A stretch of 64,000 bases of DNA, taken from contig NZ_AP022574.1 of assembly GCF_010729305.1 (NCBI RefSeq), positions 1,860,001-1,924,000 on the forward strand, in the 5' to 3' direction. The position numbers and the translations under genes were made by a program. This DNA is from Mycolicibacterium psychrotolerans. Its GTDB lineage: Bacteria; Actinomycetota; Actinomycetes; Mycobacteriales; Mycobacteriaceae. The notes under the pieces are model-generated. The model had not been told where the DNA came from. It was given only the letters and a program-made list of their open reading frames with translations, and did not search any database. Positions 54,215 through 62,684 of the stretch are shown here, piece by piece (within the stretch, counting starts at the first letter, position 1; every line of letters starts with the position of its first letter).

Positions 54215-54935
54215 ACGGCCCGAGGTCGTCCTGGTCACCGGCGCTTCCCGCGGAGTCGGCGCCGAGGTCGCCCGCATGCTCGCCCGCCCCGGGCGTCACA
54301 TCGTCGTCAATTACCGCGAGAAGGATCGCCGCGCCACCGAGGTCGTCGACGGCGTCCGCGCTGCGGGCGCCGACGCGTGGGGCGCGCGGGCGGATCTGTG
54401 TGACGAGCGTGCCGTCACCGCGATGTTCGACGACATCGATGAGCGGCTCGGCGGTCTGGATGTGCTGGTACTCAACGCTTCCGGGGGATTGGAGCGGCAC
54501 GCCGAGGCCGGCTACGCAATGCGGCTCAACCGCGACGCCCAGGTGGCGGTGGCCCGCCGCGCGGTGGCGTCGATGTCCGGTAAAGGGCTCGTCGTCTTCG
54601 TCACGAGCCATCCGGCGCACTTCTACGGGCGGATACCGGTTCCGATCGCCGGTTATGAGCCGGTGGCGGAGAGCAAACACGCCGGTGAACGCGCGCTGCG
54701 TGCCGAGATGGCCGCCGAAGATGTTGCACTGGTGGTGGTTTCGGGGGATCTGCTGGAGGGGAGCGTCACGCTGCGTGTGCTCGAGCGGAGTGACCGCGAC
54801 GGGGTCGCGGCGCGGCGCGCGGCGGGGCCGTTGCCCAGTGTGGAAGAGTTCGCCGCCGCGATCGTCGCGGCGATCGACGCCCCGCCACCGGACGGCACGA
54901 CCATGTACGTCGGGGGATCGGGCTACGTCGACTGA
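54207..54935 (+). CDS. Short-chain dehydrogenase/reductase, non-canonical catalytic motif
   Basis: 242 residues. The cofactor motif TGASRGVG is normal and the nucleotide-binding half resembles FabG (VVNYREKDRRATEVVDGVRA). The usual Asn-Asn-Ala-Gly reads LNASGG, and the Tyr-x3-Lys motif is absent: the region reads GYEPVAESKHAGERAL, with Val four residues before the Lys and Tyr seven before it. It may be a reductase with a shifted Tyr or a non-catalytic binding protein. ATG 54207 overlaps the KASIII gene by 8 nt, closing the operon. It ends convergently with 54923, overlapping by 13 nt. Confidence 0.8.
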   Translation: MTERPEVVLVTGASRGVGAEVARMLARPGRHIVVNYREKDRRATEVVDGVRAAGADAWGARADLCDERAVTAMFDDIDERLGGLDVLVLNASGGLERHAEAGYAMRLNRDAQVAVARRAVASMSGKGLVVFVTSHPAHFYGRIPVPIAGYEPVAESKHAGERALRAEMAAEDVALVVVSGDLLEGSVTLRVLERSDRDGVAARRAAGPLPSVEEFAAAIVAAIDAPPPDGTTMYVGGSGYVD

Positions 54936-55339
54936 GGCTTCGACCGGGAGGTGCGTCGCCGGGTCGGCTTCTCCTCGCGGGGCGGTTCGTTCCCGCCGCG
55001 GTTGGTGAACCGGCCCAGCGTCGACACACCGGGCATCGACGACACCGCGCGGTAGACGTCGTTGCCGGTCGCGACCAATGCTTCGAGTTGGGGCAGCAGC
55101 GCATCCATCGTGCGCAGCATCGGGTCGGCGAGCGCCAGGTAGCGCTCGGCACGGTCGATGACGGCATTGAGCCGCTGGGTCGCGGTCGCGAGATTCTCGA
55201 TCAGATCGGGCATCTCGGCGGCGAGCTGGATGGAGGCAGGCGGAATGCGCAGGGCGGTCGATGCCACCGTCTGGGCGGCATCGGCCGCTGCCTGCGCAGC
55301 CGCTCTGATCTCTTTAGGGCTTGGAACCTTGTGTGTCAT
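54923..55339 (-). CDS. Helical protein, phasin- or apolipoprotein-like
   Basis: 138 residues, almost entirely alpha-helical and alanine-rich (EIRAAAQAAADAAQTVASTA), with amphipathic segments (MPDLIENLATATQRLNAVID, LALADPMLRTMDALLPQLEA). It ends in a basic tail (RREEKPTRRRTSRSK-like). The composition resembles granule-coating or membrane-surface helical proteins. It starts at ATG 55339 and is convergent with the acyl operon. The function is unknown and I would not name it further. Confidence 0.6.
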   Translation of the reverse strand: MTHKVPSPKEIRAAAQAAADAAQTVASTALRIPPASIQLAAEMPDLIENLATATQRLNAVIDRAERYLALADPMLRTMDALLPQLEALVATGNDVYRAVSSMPGVSTLGRFTNRGGNEPPREEKPTRRRTSRSKPQST

Positions 55340-55399
55340 GGATCAACGATGCCGCACAACGTCGCGGCACCGGGGGCTTTGGCCGAACGTGTCGGCCGG

Positions 55400-55555
55400 T
55401 CAGTACCAGACTTTTCGGCCACCGACCGGGCGGCCCACCGCGCCGAGGATCCACAGCACGACTCCGACCACGACAAGGATCGCTCCGATCGTGTAGAGGA
55501 TCGACAGGCTGGTGAAGTAGCCGATCAACAGGAGGATGATGCCGAGCACAATCAT
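55400..55555 (-). CDS. DUF6131-like small membrane protein
   Basis: A 51-residue protein made of two TM helices: MIVLGIILLLIGYFTSLSIL and YTIGAILVVVGVVLWILGAV, ending in GRPVGGRKVWY. The pattern with a GRxxGGRxxWY tail is recognisable as the short actinobacterial DUF6131 family. ATG 55555 has GGAATT upstream. Unknown function. Confidence 0.75.
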   Translation of the reverse strand: MIVLGIILLLIGYFTSLSILYTIGAILVVVGVVLWILGAVGRPVGGRKVWY

Positions 55556-55631
55556 GATCAATTCCGATCTTCAGATGTGGGAGCGTTCGTCTTCCCAGCA
55601 GGAATTACCCATTCCGTCAAAACCAAACCGG

Positions 55632-57113
55632 TCAATTCAGCCGGGCCCTCAGCTCGCGCTTGAGCACCTTGCCGTAGCTGTTCTTCGGCAGCTCGTCGAG
55701 ATACAGGTACCGCTTGGGTCGCTTGAAGCGAGCGATGCGCTCGAGCAGGTGGGCGTCCAGCTCGGCCGGGGGCGCCTGCCCGACGATGAACGCCACCACG
55801 ACCTCGCCCCACTCCGGATCCGGCGCTCCGACCACACCGGCCTCGACGACGCCAGGGTGCTCGAGCAGGACCTCCTCCACCTCGCGGGGGTAGATGTTGC
55901 TGCCCCCGCTGATGACCACGTCCTTGGACCGGTCGCGCAACGTCAGGTGACCGGCGGCGTCGAAGGCGCCCATGTCGCCGGTGTGCAGCCAGCCGTCGCG
56001 CAGCGTGGCCGCGGTCGCCTTGGGATCGTTCCAGTAACCCGCCATCACCACGTCTCCACGGCAGACGACCTCGCCCACCTCGCCGACGGCGGCGGGTCGC
56101 CCGTCGGCGGCGAGCACGGCGACGTCGACACCTGAGCGTGCGTAACCCACCGAGCCGAGCACCGAATCAGGTGCCAGCCCTTCGTTGCCGAGATGATCGC
56201 GACGGCGCAGCCCGGTGATCGTCATGGGCGCTTCGCCCTGCCCGTACAGCTGAACGAAGACGGGCCCGAACGCGGCCATCGCCTTCTTCAGGCTCTCGAC
56301 GTACATCGGCCCGCCCCCGTAGACGATCGTGCGCAGGTTCTCCGGCCGGCCCCGGCCCGTCTGGACCAGCCGGGCGACCATCGTGGGCGCCAGGAACGCA
56401 CTGCACCCGGGGTGGGCGGTGCACAGGTCGAGGAACTCCGCCGGGTCGAACACCCCCGATGCCGGCACCACCTGCCGCGCACCGCGTGCGACGTAGGGCG
56501 GGACGTAGAGCCCGGACCCGTGCGACATCGGGGCGCCGTGGACCAGGCTGCAGTTCTCGTCGGGGGAGTCGAAGTCCGCCAGGTGCGCCACCGTCATGGC
56601 CATCAGGTTGCGGTGGGAGAGCATCGCACCCTTGGACCGTCCGGTGGTGCCGCTGGTGTAGAACAGCCACGCCAGGGCGGCCGGGTCGGTGTGCCGGGGT
56701 GCGACGGCCGTCGTTGCGCTGCAACGGGATCGGTACTCCGGACCGCCGAGGGTCTCGATCGGGACCGTGCTCACGCGGGCGAGCGCGGCGCCGATCGTCG
56801 GCGAGGCGAACACCACGGCGGCGCCGGCGTCGGCGAGGATCTGCTCCATCTCGCGGGGATGCAGTTTGGCGTTGATCGGCACCAGAACCGCCTCGGCGGC
56901 CCAGGTCGCGAACATCACCTCGACGATCTCCGGTCGGTTCTCGCTGGCCACCGCGATGCGCGCGGCGGGGCCGAGGCCGCGCAGCGTCGACGCGATCCGC
57001 AGCGCGCGCTCGCGCAGCTCCGCCCACGTGTGCACCTGGTGTTCACCGAGATAGACGGCACCTCGGTCGCCGTGGCGCGCGGTCGTCTGATCCAGCAGCG
57101 AGAACAGGTTCAC
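55632..57113 (-). CDS. AMP-forming acyl-CoA ligase (FadD-like), distal
   Basis: A 493-residue acid-CoA ligase. Motifs are LFYTSGTTGRSKGAMLSHRN (ATP), VQLYGQGEAPMTIT (adenine), WLHTGDMGAFDAAGHLTLRDR and the Lys in NSYGKVLKREL. Its short length and the compact C-terminus fit FadD13-like or 4-coumarate-ligase-like enzymes. GTG 57113 overlaps the SDR stop (GTGA), making it the last gene of the five-gene operon. The substrate is presumably an aromatic or alicyclic acid from the Rieske pathway; that is inferred from context only. Confidence 0.88.
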   Translation of the reverse strand: MNLFSLLDQTTARHGDRGAVYLGEHQVHTWAELRERALRIASTLRGLGPAARIAVASENRPEIVEVMFATWAAEAVLVPINAKLHPREMEQILADAGAAVVFASPTIGAALARVSTVPIETLGGPEYRSRCSATTAVAPRHTDPAALAWLFYTSGTTGRSKGAMLSHRNLMAMTVAHLADFDSPDENCSLVHGAPMSHGSGLYVPPYVARGARQVVPASGVFDPAEFLDLCTAHPGCSAFLAPTMVARLVQTGRGRPENLRTIVYGGGPMYVESLKKAMAAFGPVFVQLYGQGEAPMTITGLRRRDHLGNEGLAPDSVLGSVGYARSGVDVAVLAADGRPAAVGEVGEVVCRGDVVMAGYWNDPKATAATLRDGWLHTGDMGAFDAAGHLTLRDRSKDVVISGGSNIYPREVEEVLLEHPGVVEAGVVGAPDPEWGEVVVAFIVGQAPPAELDAHLLERIARFKRPKRYLYLDELPKNSYGKVLKRELRARLN

Positions 57114-57880
57114 CTTTCGATCCACTGCGAGTTCAGCGCGACGTCGGACAGATACTTCGTCGAACTCCAGCCACCGTCGACCACGATCGTCTGCCCGTTG
57201 ATGAAACTGCCGCCGTCGGAACACAGGAACGCCACCGTGGCGGCGATGTCCTCGACCCGTCCGAGCCGCTGGTGCGGTGTCATCTCGGTGTTGATCTTGC
57301 GGAACCGCTCGTCGTCGAGCCGCGCGGCGACCATAGGTGTGAGCGTGACGCCGGGAGCCACGGCGTTGCAGCGGATGCCGAGGGCGCCGTACTGGCAGGC
57401 GATGTGAGTGGTCAGCGCCGTCAAACCGCCTTTGGCGGCTGAGTACGCGCCGCCACGCAGTCCGCCCACCACCGCGAACGTCGAGGTGATGTTGATGATC
57501 GCCGAGCCGGGCCCCATGTGCGCGATCGCGTCCCGGGCCAGCCGGAACGGCGCCCGTAGCATGACGCCGAGGAAGCGGTCCAGCATCTCGTCGTCGGTCT
57601 CGTGCAACGGTTTCGGGCTGCCGATGCCTGCGTTGTTGATCAGGAAGTCGATGCGGCCCCACCGCTGCAGTGCCGCGGCGACGATGCGCTGCGGCGCGTC
57701 GTCCTCGGTCAGGTCGACGGCGACCGTCGCGAGGCGTTCGCCTCCCACCGCCTTTTCCAGTGCGGCGAGCCGATCGGTGTCCCGTCCTGTGCCCAGCACC
57801 GCCATGCCCTGCCCGGCAAGCGTTGTCGCACAGGCGAAGCCGATGCCACTGCTGGCGCCCGTGACGATCGCCACCTGCAT
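57110..57880 (-). CDS. Short-chain dehydrogenase (classical SDR)
   Basis: 256 residues with a complete classical SDR set: TGASSGIG, NNAGIG, Ser in NITSTFAVVGG and Tyr-x3-Lys in GAYSAAKGGL, plus the C-terminal INGQTIVVDGGWSST. It would oxidise or reduce a hydroxyl/keto group with NAD(P). It starts at ATG 57880, one base after the stop of the proximal ligase, and ends overlapping the distal ligase start, so it belongs to the same transcript. Confidence 0.9.
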   Translation of the reverse strand: MQVAIVTGASSGIGFACATTLAGQGMAVLGTGRDTDRLAALEKAVGGERLATVAVDLTEDDAPQRIVAAALQRWGRIDFLINNAGIGSPKPLHETDDEMLDRFLGVMLRAPFRLARDAIAHMGPGSAIINITSTFAVVGGLRGGAYSAAKGGLTALTTHIACQYGALGIRCNAVAPGVTLTPMVAARLDDERFRKINTEMTPHQRLGRVEDIAATVAFLCSDGGSFINGQTIVVDGGWSSTKYLSDVALNSQWIER

Positions 57881-57881
57881 G

Positions 57882-59384
57882 TCACGCCTCCTCGGTCAAA
57901 GCGGCCTTGATGCGGTGCTTGAGCACCTTGCCGGCGTCGTTTCTCGGTAGTTCCCCGACCAGCACCACCTGTTCGGGCGCCTTGAACCTCGCGACGCCGC
58001 GGCCGGTCAGGAAATCCTCTAGGGTGCCGACGTCGGGGCGGGCGCGGCCGTTCGGCACGATCACCGCGCAGGCCCGTTCACCGGTCCGGCCGTCGGGCAC
58101 CCCCACGACCGCGATCTCCGCGATCTGCGGATGCGTGATGAGAAGGTCCTCGATCTCCTTGGGCGAGATGTTCTCGCCGTTGCGGATGATGATGTCCTTA
58201 CGGCGTCCCGTCACCACCAGGTGGCCGTCCTCGGTCCAACGGCCGAGATCACCGGTGCGGAAATAGCCTGCCTGGTCGAAGGATTCGCGGTCGTCCTCTG
58301 GGTGCAGGTATCCGGTGAGCATCTGCGGGCCGCGCGCGCGGATCTCCCCGTCGACGAGCACGACGTCGGCGATGCCGGGGCGACCGTCGGTGTCGGCGGC
58401 GCGGTCGGCGTCGTCGAGCGAACCCACGGTGGTCACAGGCACCTCCGTCGACCCGTACACCCTGCTGACCGCAGCATTCTCGAAGTACGCGGCGGCACGG
58501 CGGATCAGCGACGGCGGGACCGACGCACCGCCGCAGATGAACACCTTCAGGTCGGGCAGGCGCGTGCCCGCCCGCTGCGCCGCGGTGAGGATCCCGTCGA
58601 GGAACGGGGTGGCGCCCGCGACGTGCGTGCACCGGTGCTCGACCATCAACGCGACGGCGGCCTCGGCGTCCCAGCGGTCCATGAGCACCGCCTCGGTGCC
58701 CAGCAGCAAGGGGCATTCGAAGGCGTAGATCGATCCGCCGATGTGAGCGATCGGGGAGGGCACCAGGAAGGTGTCTCCTGGCTCGATCCGCCAGTGGCTG
58801 CCGAGCTGAGTGATCAGCGCATGGAGCGATTCATGGCTGTGCCGAACGCCTTTCGGTCGGCCGGTGGTGCCGGAGGTGTACAGGACCATTTGGGTCGCGT
58901 GCGGGCGCAGCGTCGGCAGCGGGCCGCCGGCGGGTTCGGTGAGCAGGTCCGACAACGAGGTGTGCGAGCCCGCGTGCCCGCGCACCACCACCACGTCCGG
59001 CGGCGAAGCCAGCTGCGCGGTGACCCGGTCGAGCATCGCGACGTAGTCGTGCCCGGCGACGCGGTGCGGGACGAACACCGCGCGACTGCCCGAATCGGAC
59101 AGCAGATAGGACAACTCGTGATCGCGCAGCGACGGCAGGATCGGATTGACCACCATGCCCGCCAGCGTGGCGCCGAGGTAGATCACGGCCGCCTCGGGCC
59201 AGTTCGGCACCATGAACGACACAACGCTGCCTGCCGGCATGCGACCGAGGAGCGCCTGCGCCACAGCATCTGCCTGCTCCAGCAGCCCGGCGCAGCTGAC
59301 GGTGTGCCCGTCGCCGCGGATCAGAATGCGGTCCGGGGTGCAGCGTGCCGCGTCGCGCAGCGCGTCGGCCAGCGTGGGGCTCAC
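57882..59384 (-). CDS. AMP-forming acyl-CoA ligase, proximal
   Basis: A 500-residue ligase with VLYTSGTTGRPKGVRHSHES, SRVYGSTEVPVTTVG, YFRTGDLGRWTEDGHLVVTGR and the C-terminal Lys in NDAGKVLKHRI. It resembles cyclohexanecarboxylate- or FadD13-type ligases rather than long-chain ones. GTG 59384 overlaps the GntR stop (GTGA). Two different ligases in one operon suggest two acid intermediates in the pathway. Confidence 0.88.
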   Translation of the reverse strand: MSPTLADALRDAARCTPDRILIRGDGHTVSCAGLLEQADAVAQALLGRMPAGSVVSFMVPNWPEAAVIYLGATLAGMVVNPILPSLRDHELSYLLSDSGSRAVFVPHRVAGHDYVAMLDRVTAQLASPPDVVVVRGHAGSHTSLSDLLTEPAGGPLPTLRPHATQMVLYTSGTTGRPKGVRHSHESLHALITQLGSHWRIEPGDTFLVPSPIAHIGGSIYAFECPLLLGTEAVLMDRWDAEAAVALMVEHRCTHVAGATPFLDGILTAAQRAGTRLPDLKVFICGGASVPPSLIRRAAAYFENAAVSRVYGSTEVPVTTVGSLDDADRAADTDGRPGIADVVLVDGEIRARGPQMLTGYLHPEDDRESFDQAGYFRTGDLGRWTEDGHLVVTGRRKDIIIRNGENISPKEIEDLLITHPQIAEIAVVGVPDGRTGERACAVIVPNGRARPDVGTLEDFLTGRGVARFKAPEQVVLVGELPRNDAGKVLKHRIKAALTEEA

Positions 59385-60124
59385 GGCGTGTCCCGGATCC
59401 TGCGCATCGTCATCGAGTGCCGGAAGCGGGCCGACGGGTGCGTGTTGACGGTGACCTGGGCCGTCTCGCCGTCGGAGGTGGTGTAGGTGCGCTGCATCTG
59501 CAATGCGGCCGAACCGGATTCGGCCTCCAGCCGGTCGGCCGGCTCGCCCGACAGCACGACCGCGCAGATCTGCTGGTGCACCTCCACCACGCTGACGCCG
59601 AACAGGTCCTCGATCAACGGGAAGATGGGGCCGGTGTGGTGCTGCAGGAGCCTGCCCACCGCGGCGAAGCTGCGGTTGATGTAGTACTCCGTGCGGCACA
59701 TCGGCGCACTGTGGTCGTCCACGCGCCGATATCCCGACACCACAAGCCATTCCGTGCCGGTCGTCAGTCCGGTCCGGTCGGCGAGCTCGTCGTCGAGGGT
59801 GAGCATGGCATTGGTCTCGATCGCGAACCGGGCGCCCTGCGCGAAGGCCAGCAGGTCGTCGATCGACATCACGTCCTGGGCGTAGGAACTGGTGCCCGGC
59901 CGGGGCACCACCAGCGTGCCCGCCCGCGGCCGCGACGACACCAGGTTGTCCTCGCGCAACCGGCGCAGCGCCTCGCGAATGGTGTAGCGGCTCACCGCGA
60001 ACCGCTCGCACAGTTCGTGCTCGGTGGGCAGATGCGAGCCGACCGGGAACACGCCGTCGACGATCTCCTTGCGCAACGTGCGCGCCACCTGCAGGTAGCG
60101 GTGATCACCGGTGGTCGCGGTCAT
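59381..60124 (-). CDS. GntR family (HutC-type) transcriptional regulator
   Basis: 247 residues. The N-terminal winged helix contains LPTEHELCERFAVSRYTIREALRRLREDNLVSSRPRAGT, the GntR signature. The C-terminal UTRA effector domain includes YYINRSFAAVGRLLQHHTGP and EVHQQICAVVLSGEPADRL. The effector is probably a pathway acid or its CoA ester. ATG 60124 overlaps the beta-propeller gene stop (ATGA). The likely targets are the two matched palindromes at 61730-61741 and 61815-61826. Confidence 0.9.
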   Translation of the reverse strand: MTATTGDHRYLQVARTLRKEIVDGVFPVGSHLPTEHELCERFAVSRYTIREALRRLREDNLVSSRPRAGTLVVPRPGTSSYAQDVMSIDDLLAFAQGARFAIETNAMLTLDDELADRTGLTTGTEWLVVSGYRRVDDHSAPMCRTEYYINRSFAAVGRLLQHHTGPIFPLIEDLFGVSVVEVHQQICAVVLSGEPADRLEAESGSAALQMQRTYTTSDGETAQVTVNTHPSARFRHSMTMRRIRDTP

Positions 60125-61704
60125 GCCCGCAGCACCGCGAGCACGCTGCCGTCGCCGTCGGCCGAGATGAAGAGCGTGCCGTCCGGAGCCGCGGCGATGC
60201 CCGCGAACGGCCCCTGCGGCCCGGAGAACGGCGGCATTCCCCGAAGCGGTTTGGGCTCGACTCCGGGTGGCGCACCGACCGGCAGGGCCGATGCGATCGT
60301 CGTGCGCGCCGCGGTCCCGAGGTCCACCTCGACGAGCTCCTTGGCGCCGGCGTCGACGATGTAGAGCAGGCCGTCGCGGACCGCGATGCCCTGCGGATGG
60401 TGCAGTCCGTCGACCACCGTGTCGGCGCCTGCGCTGGTGAGCCGCACGACGCGGCCCGCCCCCGACTCGGCGACCAGGGGCACGCCGTCGGTGTCGAACG
60501 CGATGCCGACCGGATCGCGCAGACCGGTCGCGAGTGTCTCGACGGTGCCGCCGTGCAGACGGTGCACCCGGCCGGTGCCCAACTCGGCGACCACGACACC
60601 GCCGTGGGCGTCGACGGCAACACCGTAGAGCTGATCGAATCCGGTTGCCAGGTAGTCGGATTCGCCCGCTCCCGGCCGGTAACGGGCGACCTGTCCGCCC
60701 GAGGTCGTGACGACGAACTCGTCGGCGCCGACGGCGGTGACCCCGCGCAGGAAGCCGGGATAACCGGGGGAGAACAGCATGCCGACCGTCTCCAGCGCAC
60801 CGGAGGGGCTCACGGCGTAGAAGTAGGTGCCGTCGGCGACATGGAGTCGGCCGCCGGCGACCGTGAGGTCCAGCGGCCAGTTCAGGCCGCCCGGCAACAC
60901 GGTCGACGCGACGCCGTCCGGGCCGATCTCGGTGATCTCGCCGGTGAAGTTCGACACCACCAGCCGCCCGTCGACGAAGGTCAGGTTGTCCAGGCCCGGC
61001 GACAGCTGCGCCACCACGCTGCTGTCGCCCGTGCGTGGGTCGATGCGCAGCACCTCACCGGTGGCCACCTGCGTGGACACCAGGAATCCCTCGGCGTCGA
61101 ATTTCACCGCGTCCGGCACCCCGAGGCCGGCCGCCACCCGCTGCGGCTCACCAGATCCGTCCGGGTCGACCCGCCAGATCTCGTTGGCGGTCATCAGCGG
61201 GTAGTACAGCAATCCGTCCGGCCCCACCTCCATCGCGTTGGGGGAGGGCAACTCGTCGAGCAGGACCCTGGGTGGGCCGCCGTCGAGGGGGAGTTCCATC
61301 AGCCGGCCGCCGTCGCGGCACTCCCCGACGAACAGCCGGCCCCGATGCACGGTGATGCCGTTGGCGCACGGCAGATCGTCGCGCAGCACGCGGGTCCGCC
61401 CGCCGGTGTCACGTGCGCTGACCCTGCCGTCCATCACCTCGGTCGCATACAGCGTGCCGTCGTCGCCGAAGGCCACGTCGTCGGGTGCGACGATGTCGCC
61501 GCCCTGGGCGCTGACGGTGTCCACCGTGCCCGTCGCGACGTCGAGGGCGCTGATCTGACTGCCCGTCACCTGGGCGATGTAGACCCGTCCGTCGGGTCCG
61601 GTGCGCAAGCCGTTCGCACCGTAGAGCCGACTCGGTGCGGTGACGCGCCGGACCTGCCAGCCGAACGCAGCGGTCAACGGCTGCGCGGGGTACCGGGCGA
61701 TCAT
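60121..61704 (-). CDS. SMP-30/NHL-type beta-propeller protein
   Basis: 527 residues of repeated beta-propeller blades: GLRTGPDGRVYIAQVTG, DVAFGDDGTLYATEVMDG, NAMEVGPDGLLYYPLMTANE, GVAVDAHGGVVVAELGTG and GIAAAPDGTLFISADGDG. SMP-30/gluconolactonase proteins are usually about 300 residues, so this may fold as two propellers. Lactone hydrolysis is possible; no signal peptide is seen. ATG 61704 starts it as the first gene of the minus-strand operon, divergent from the SDR at 61839. Confidence 0.8.
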   Translation of the reverse strand: MIARYPAQPLTAAFGWQVRRVTAPSRLYGANGLRTGPDGRVYIAQVTGSQISALDVATGTVDTVSAQGGDIVAPDDVAFGDDGTLYATEVMDGRVSARDTGGRTRVLRDDLPCANGITVHRGRLFVGECRDGGRLMELPLDGGPPRVLLDELPSPNAMEVGPDGLLYYPLMTANEIWRVDPDGSGEPQRVAAGLGVPDAVKFDAEGFLVSTQVATGEVLRIDPRTGDSSVVAQLSPGLDNLTFVDGRLVVSNFTGEITEIGPDGVASTVLPGGLNWPLDLTVAGGRLHVADGTYFYAVSPSGALETVGMLFSPGYPGFLRGVTAVGADEFVVTTSGGQVARYRPGAGESDYLATGFDQLYGVAVDAHGGVVVAELGTGRVHRLHGGTVETLATGLRDPVGIAFDTDGVPLVAESGAGRVVRLTSAGADTVVDGLHHPQGIAVRDGLLYIVDAGAKELVEVDLGTAARTTIASALPVGAPPGVEPKPLRGMPPFSGPQGPFAGIAAAPDGTLFISADGDGSVLAVLRA

Positions 61705-61729
61705 GGCTCCGCACGTTAGCAAGCCGCAG

Positions 61730-61741
61730 TAGTCCAGACAA
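61730..61741. promoter_or_regulatory. Operator candidate 1 (TAGTCCAGACAA)
   Basis: Matches 10 of 12 bases of the perfect palindrome at 61815-61826. It overlaps TATTGT on the minus strand, a plausible -10 box for the beta-propeller/GntR operon. Confidence 0.55.
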
Positions 61742-61758
61742 TAGCGTGCAGAGCGCTC

Positions 61759-61789
61759 TTGACGAGCTAAATACGCTGCGGAATAGTGT
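61759..61789 (+). promoter_or_regulatory. Promoter candidate for the SDR-Rieske operon
   Basis: TTGACG (61759-61764) and TAGTGT (61784-61789) have 19 bp between them. The predicted start would be near 61796, so operator 2 would fall in the leader. Confidence 0.35.
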
Positions 61790-61814
61790 TCTCCGATATG
61801 CAGAGTCATGTTAT

Positions 61815-61826
61815 TTGTCCGGACAA
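61815..61826. promoter_or_regulatory. Operator candidate 2 (TTGTCCGGACAA)
   Basis: A perfect 12-bp palindrome 85 bp from operator 1 (centre to centre). It lies just upstream of the AAGGAG ribosome site of the SDR at 61839. It is probably bound by the GntR protein of the divergent operon. Confidence 0.6.
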
Positions 61827-61838
61827 GGAGCTGCCGTA

Positions 61839-62684
61839 ATGGGCGTCTCGCTGCAGCTCGAGGGCCGCGTGGTGGTGGTCTCCGGCGCGGGCGGCGGCGG
61901 CATCGGCACGACGGTGACCCGGATGGCAGCCCAGGCGGGCGCCACCGTGGTGGCGGTCAGCCGCTCGCGCGACAATCTCGACGAACACGTCGTCCCGCTC
62001 GCGGACGCCGGCCTGGCGGTTCTGCCGGTCGCCGCCGACGCATCCACCGACGACGGCATCGCGACAGTGCTCGACCACGCGCGCCGCGCCGACGGCACGC
62101 TCTACGGACTGGTCAACGTCGCGGGCGGTGCCGCACCGGCCACGTGGATGCCGTCCACCCGCGTCACCCGGGAGGACTGGCGCGCACTGTTCACCGCCAA
62201 CCTGGAGACGGCGTTCTTCATGAGCCAGGCCGTCAGCCGGGAACTGCGGACCCGCGGCCTGGCGGGCTCGATCGTCTCGGTGTCCTCGATCAGCGGCATG
62301 AACACCGCACCGTTCCACATCGCGTACGGCACCGCCAAGGCAGCGGTCACGGCGATGACGCGGACGATGGCCGTCGAACTCGCCGCCGACGGCATCCGCG
62401 TCAACGCCGTGGCCCCCGGGGTCACCCGTACCGCCGCGTCGGCCACCTACGTCGACGACGATCCCGAGCGGGACCGCACCGCGATCGCGATGGGACGCCG
62501 GGGAACCCCCGAGGAACAGGCGGGCGCGATCCTCTTCCTGCTGTCCGACCTGTCGAGCTACATCACCGGCCAGACCCTGCTCGTCGACGGCGGGCTGAAC
62601 CTGAAGTGGACCCACCTGGGCGCGGACAACACGTCGCTGTTCCTCAGAGACGAGTCCTTCCGAGACACCATCAGGAGCATGTGA
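61839..62684 (+). CDS. Short-chain dehydrogenase upstream of the Rieske gene
   Basis: 281 residues: the Rossmann motif SGAGGGGIGT, NVAGGA in place of NNAG, Ser in VSVSSISGMN, Tyr-x3-Lys in AYGTAKAAV and the C-terminal ITGQTLLVDGGLNL. It is probably the partner dehydrogenase of the Rieske oxygenase (dihydrodiol or alcohol oxidation). ATG 61839 has AAGGAG 8 nt upstream; the longer frame from 61746 is not needed. Its stop overlaps the Rieske start (TGATG). Confidence 0.88.
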   Translation: MGVSLQLEGRVVVVSGAGGGGIGTTVTRMAAQAGATVVAVSRSRDNLDEHVVPLADAGLAVLPVAADASTDDGIATVLDHARRADGTLYGLVNVAGGAAPATWMPSTRVTREDWRALFTANLETAFFMSQAVSRELRTRGLAGSIVSVSSISGMNTAPFHIAYGTAKAAVTAMTRTMAVELAADGIRVNAVAPGVTRTAASATYVDDDPERDRTAIAMGRRGTPEEQAGAILFLLSDLSSYITGQTLLVDGGLNLKWTHLGADNTSLFLRDESFRDTIRSM

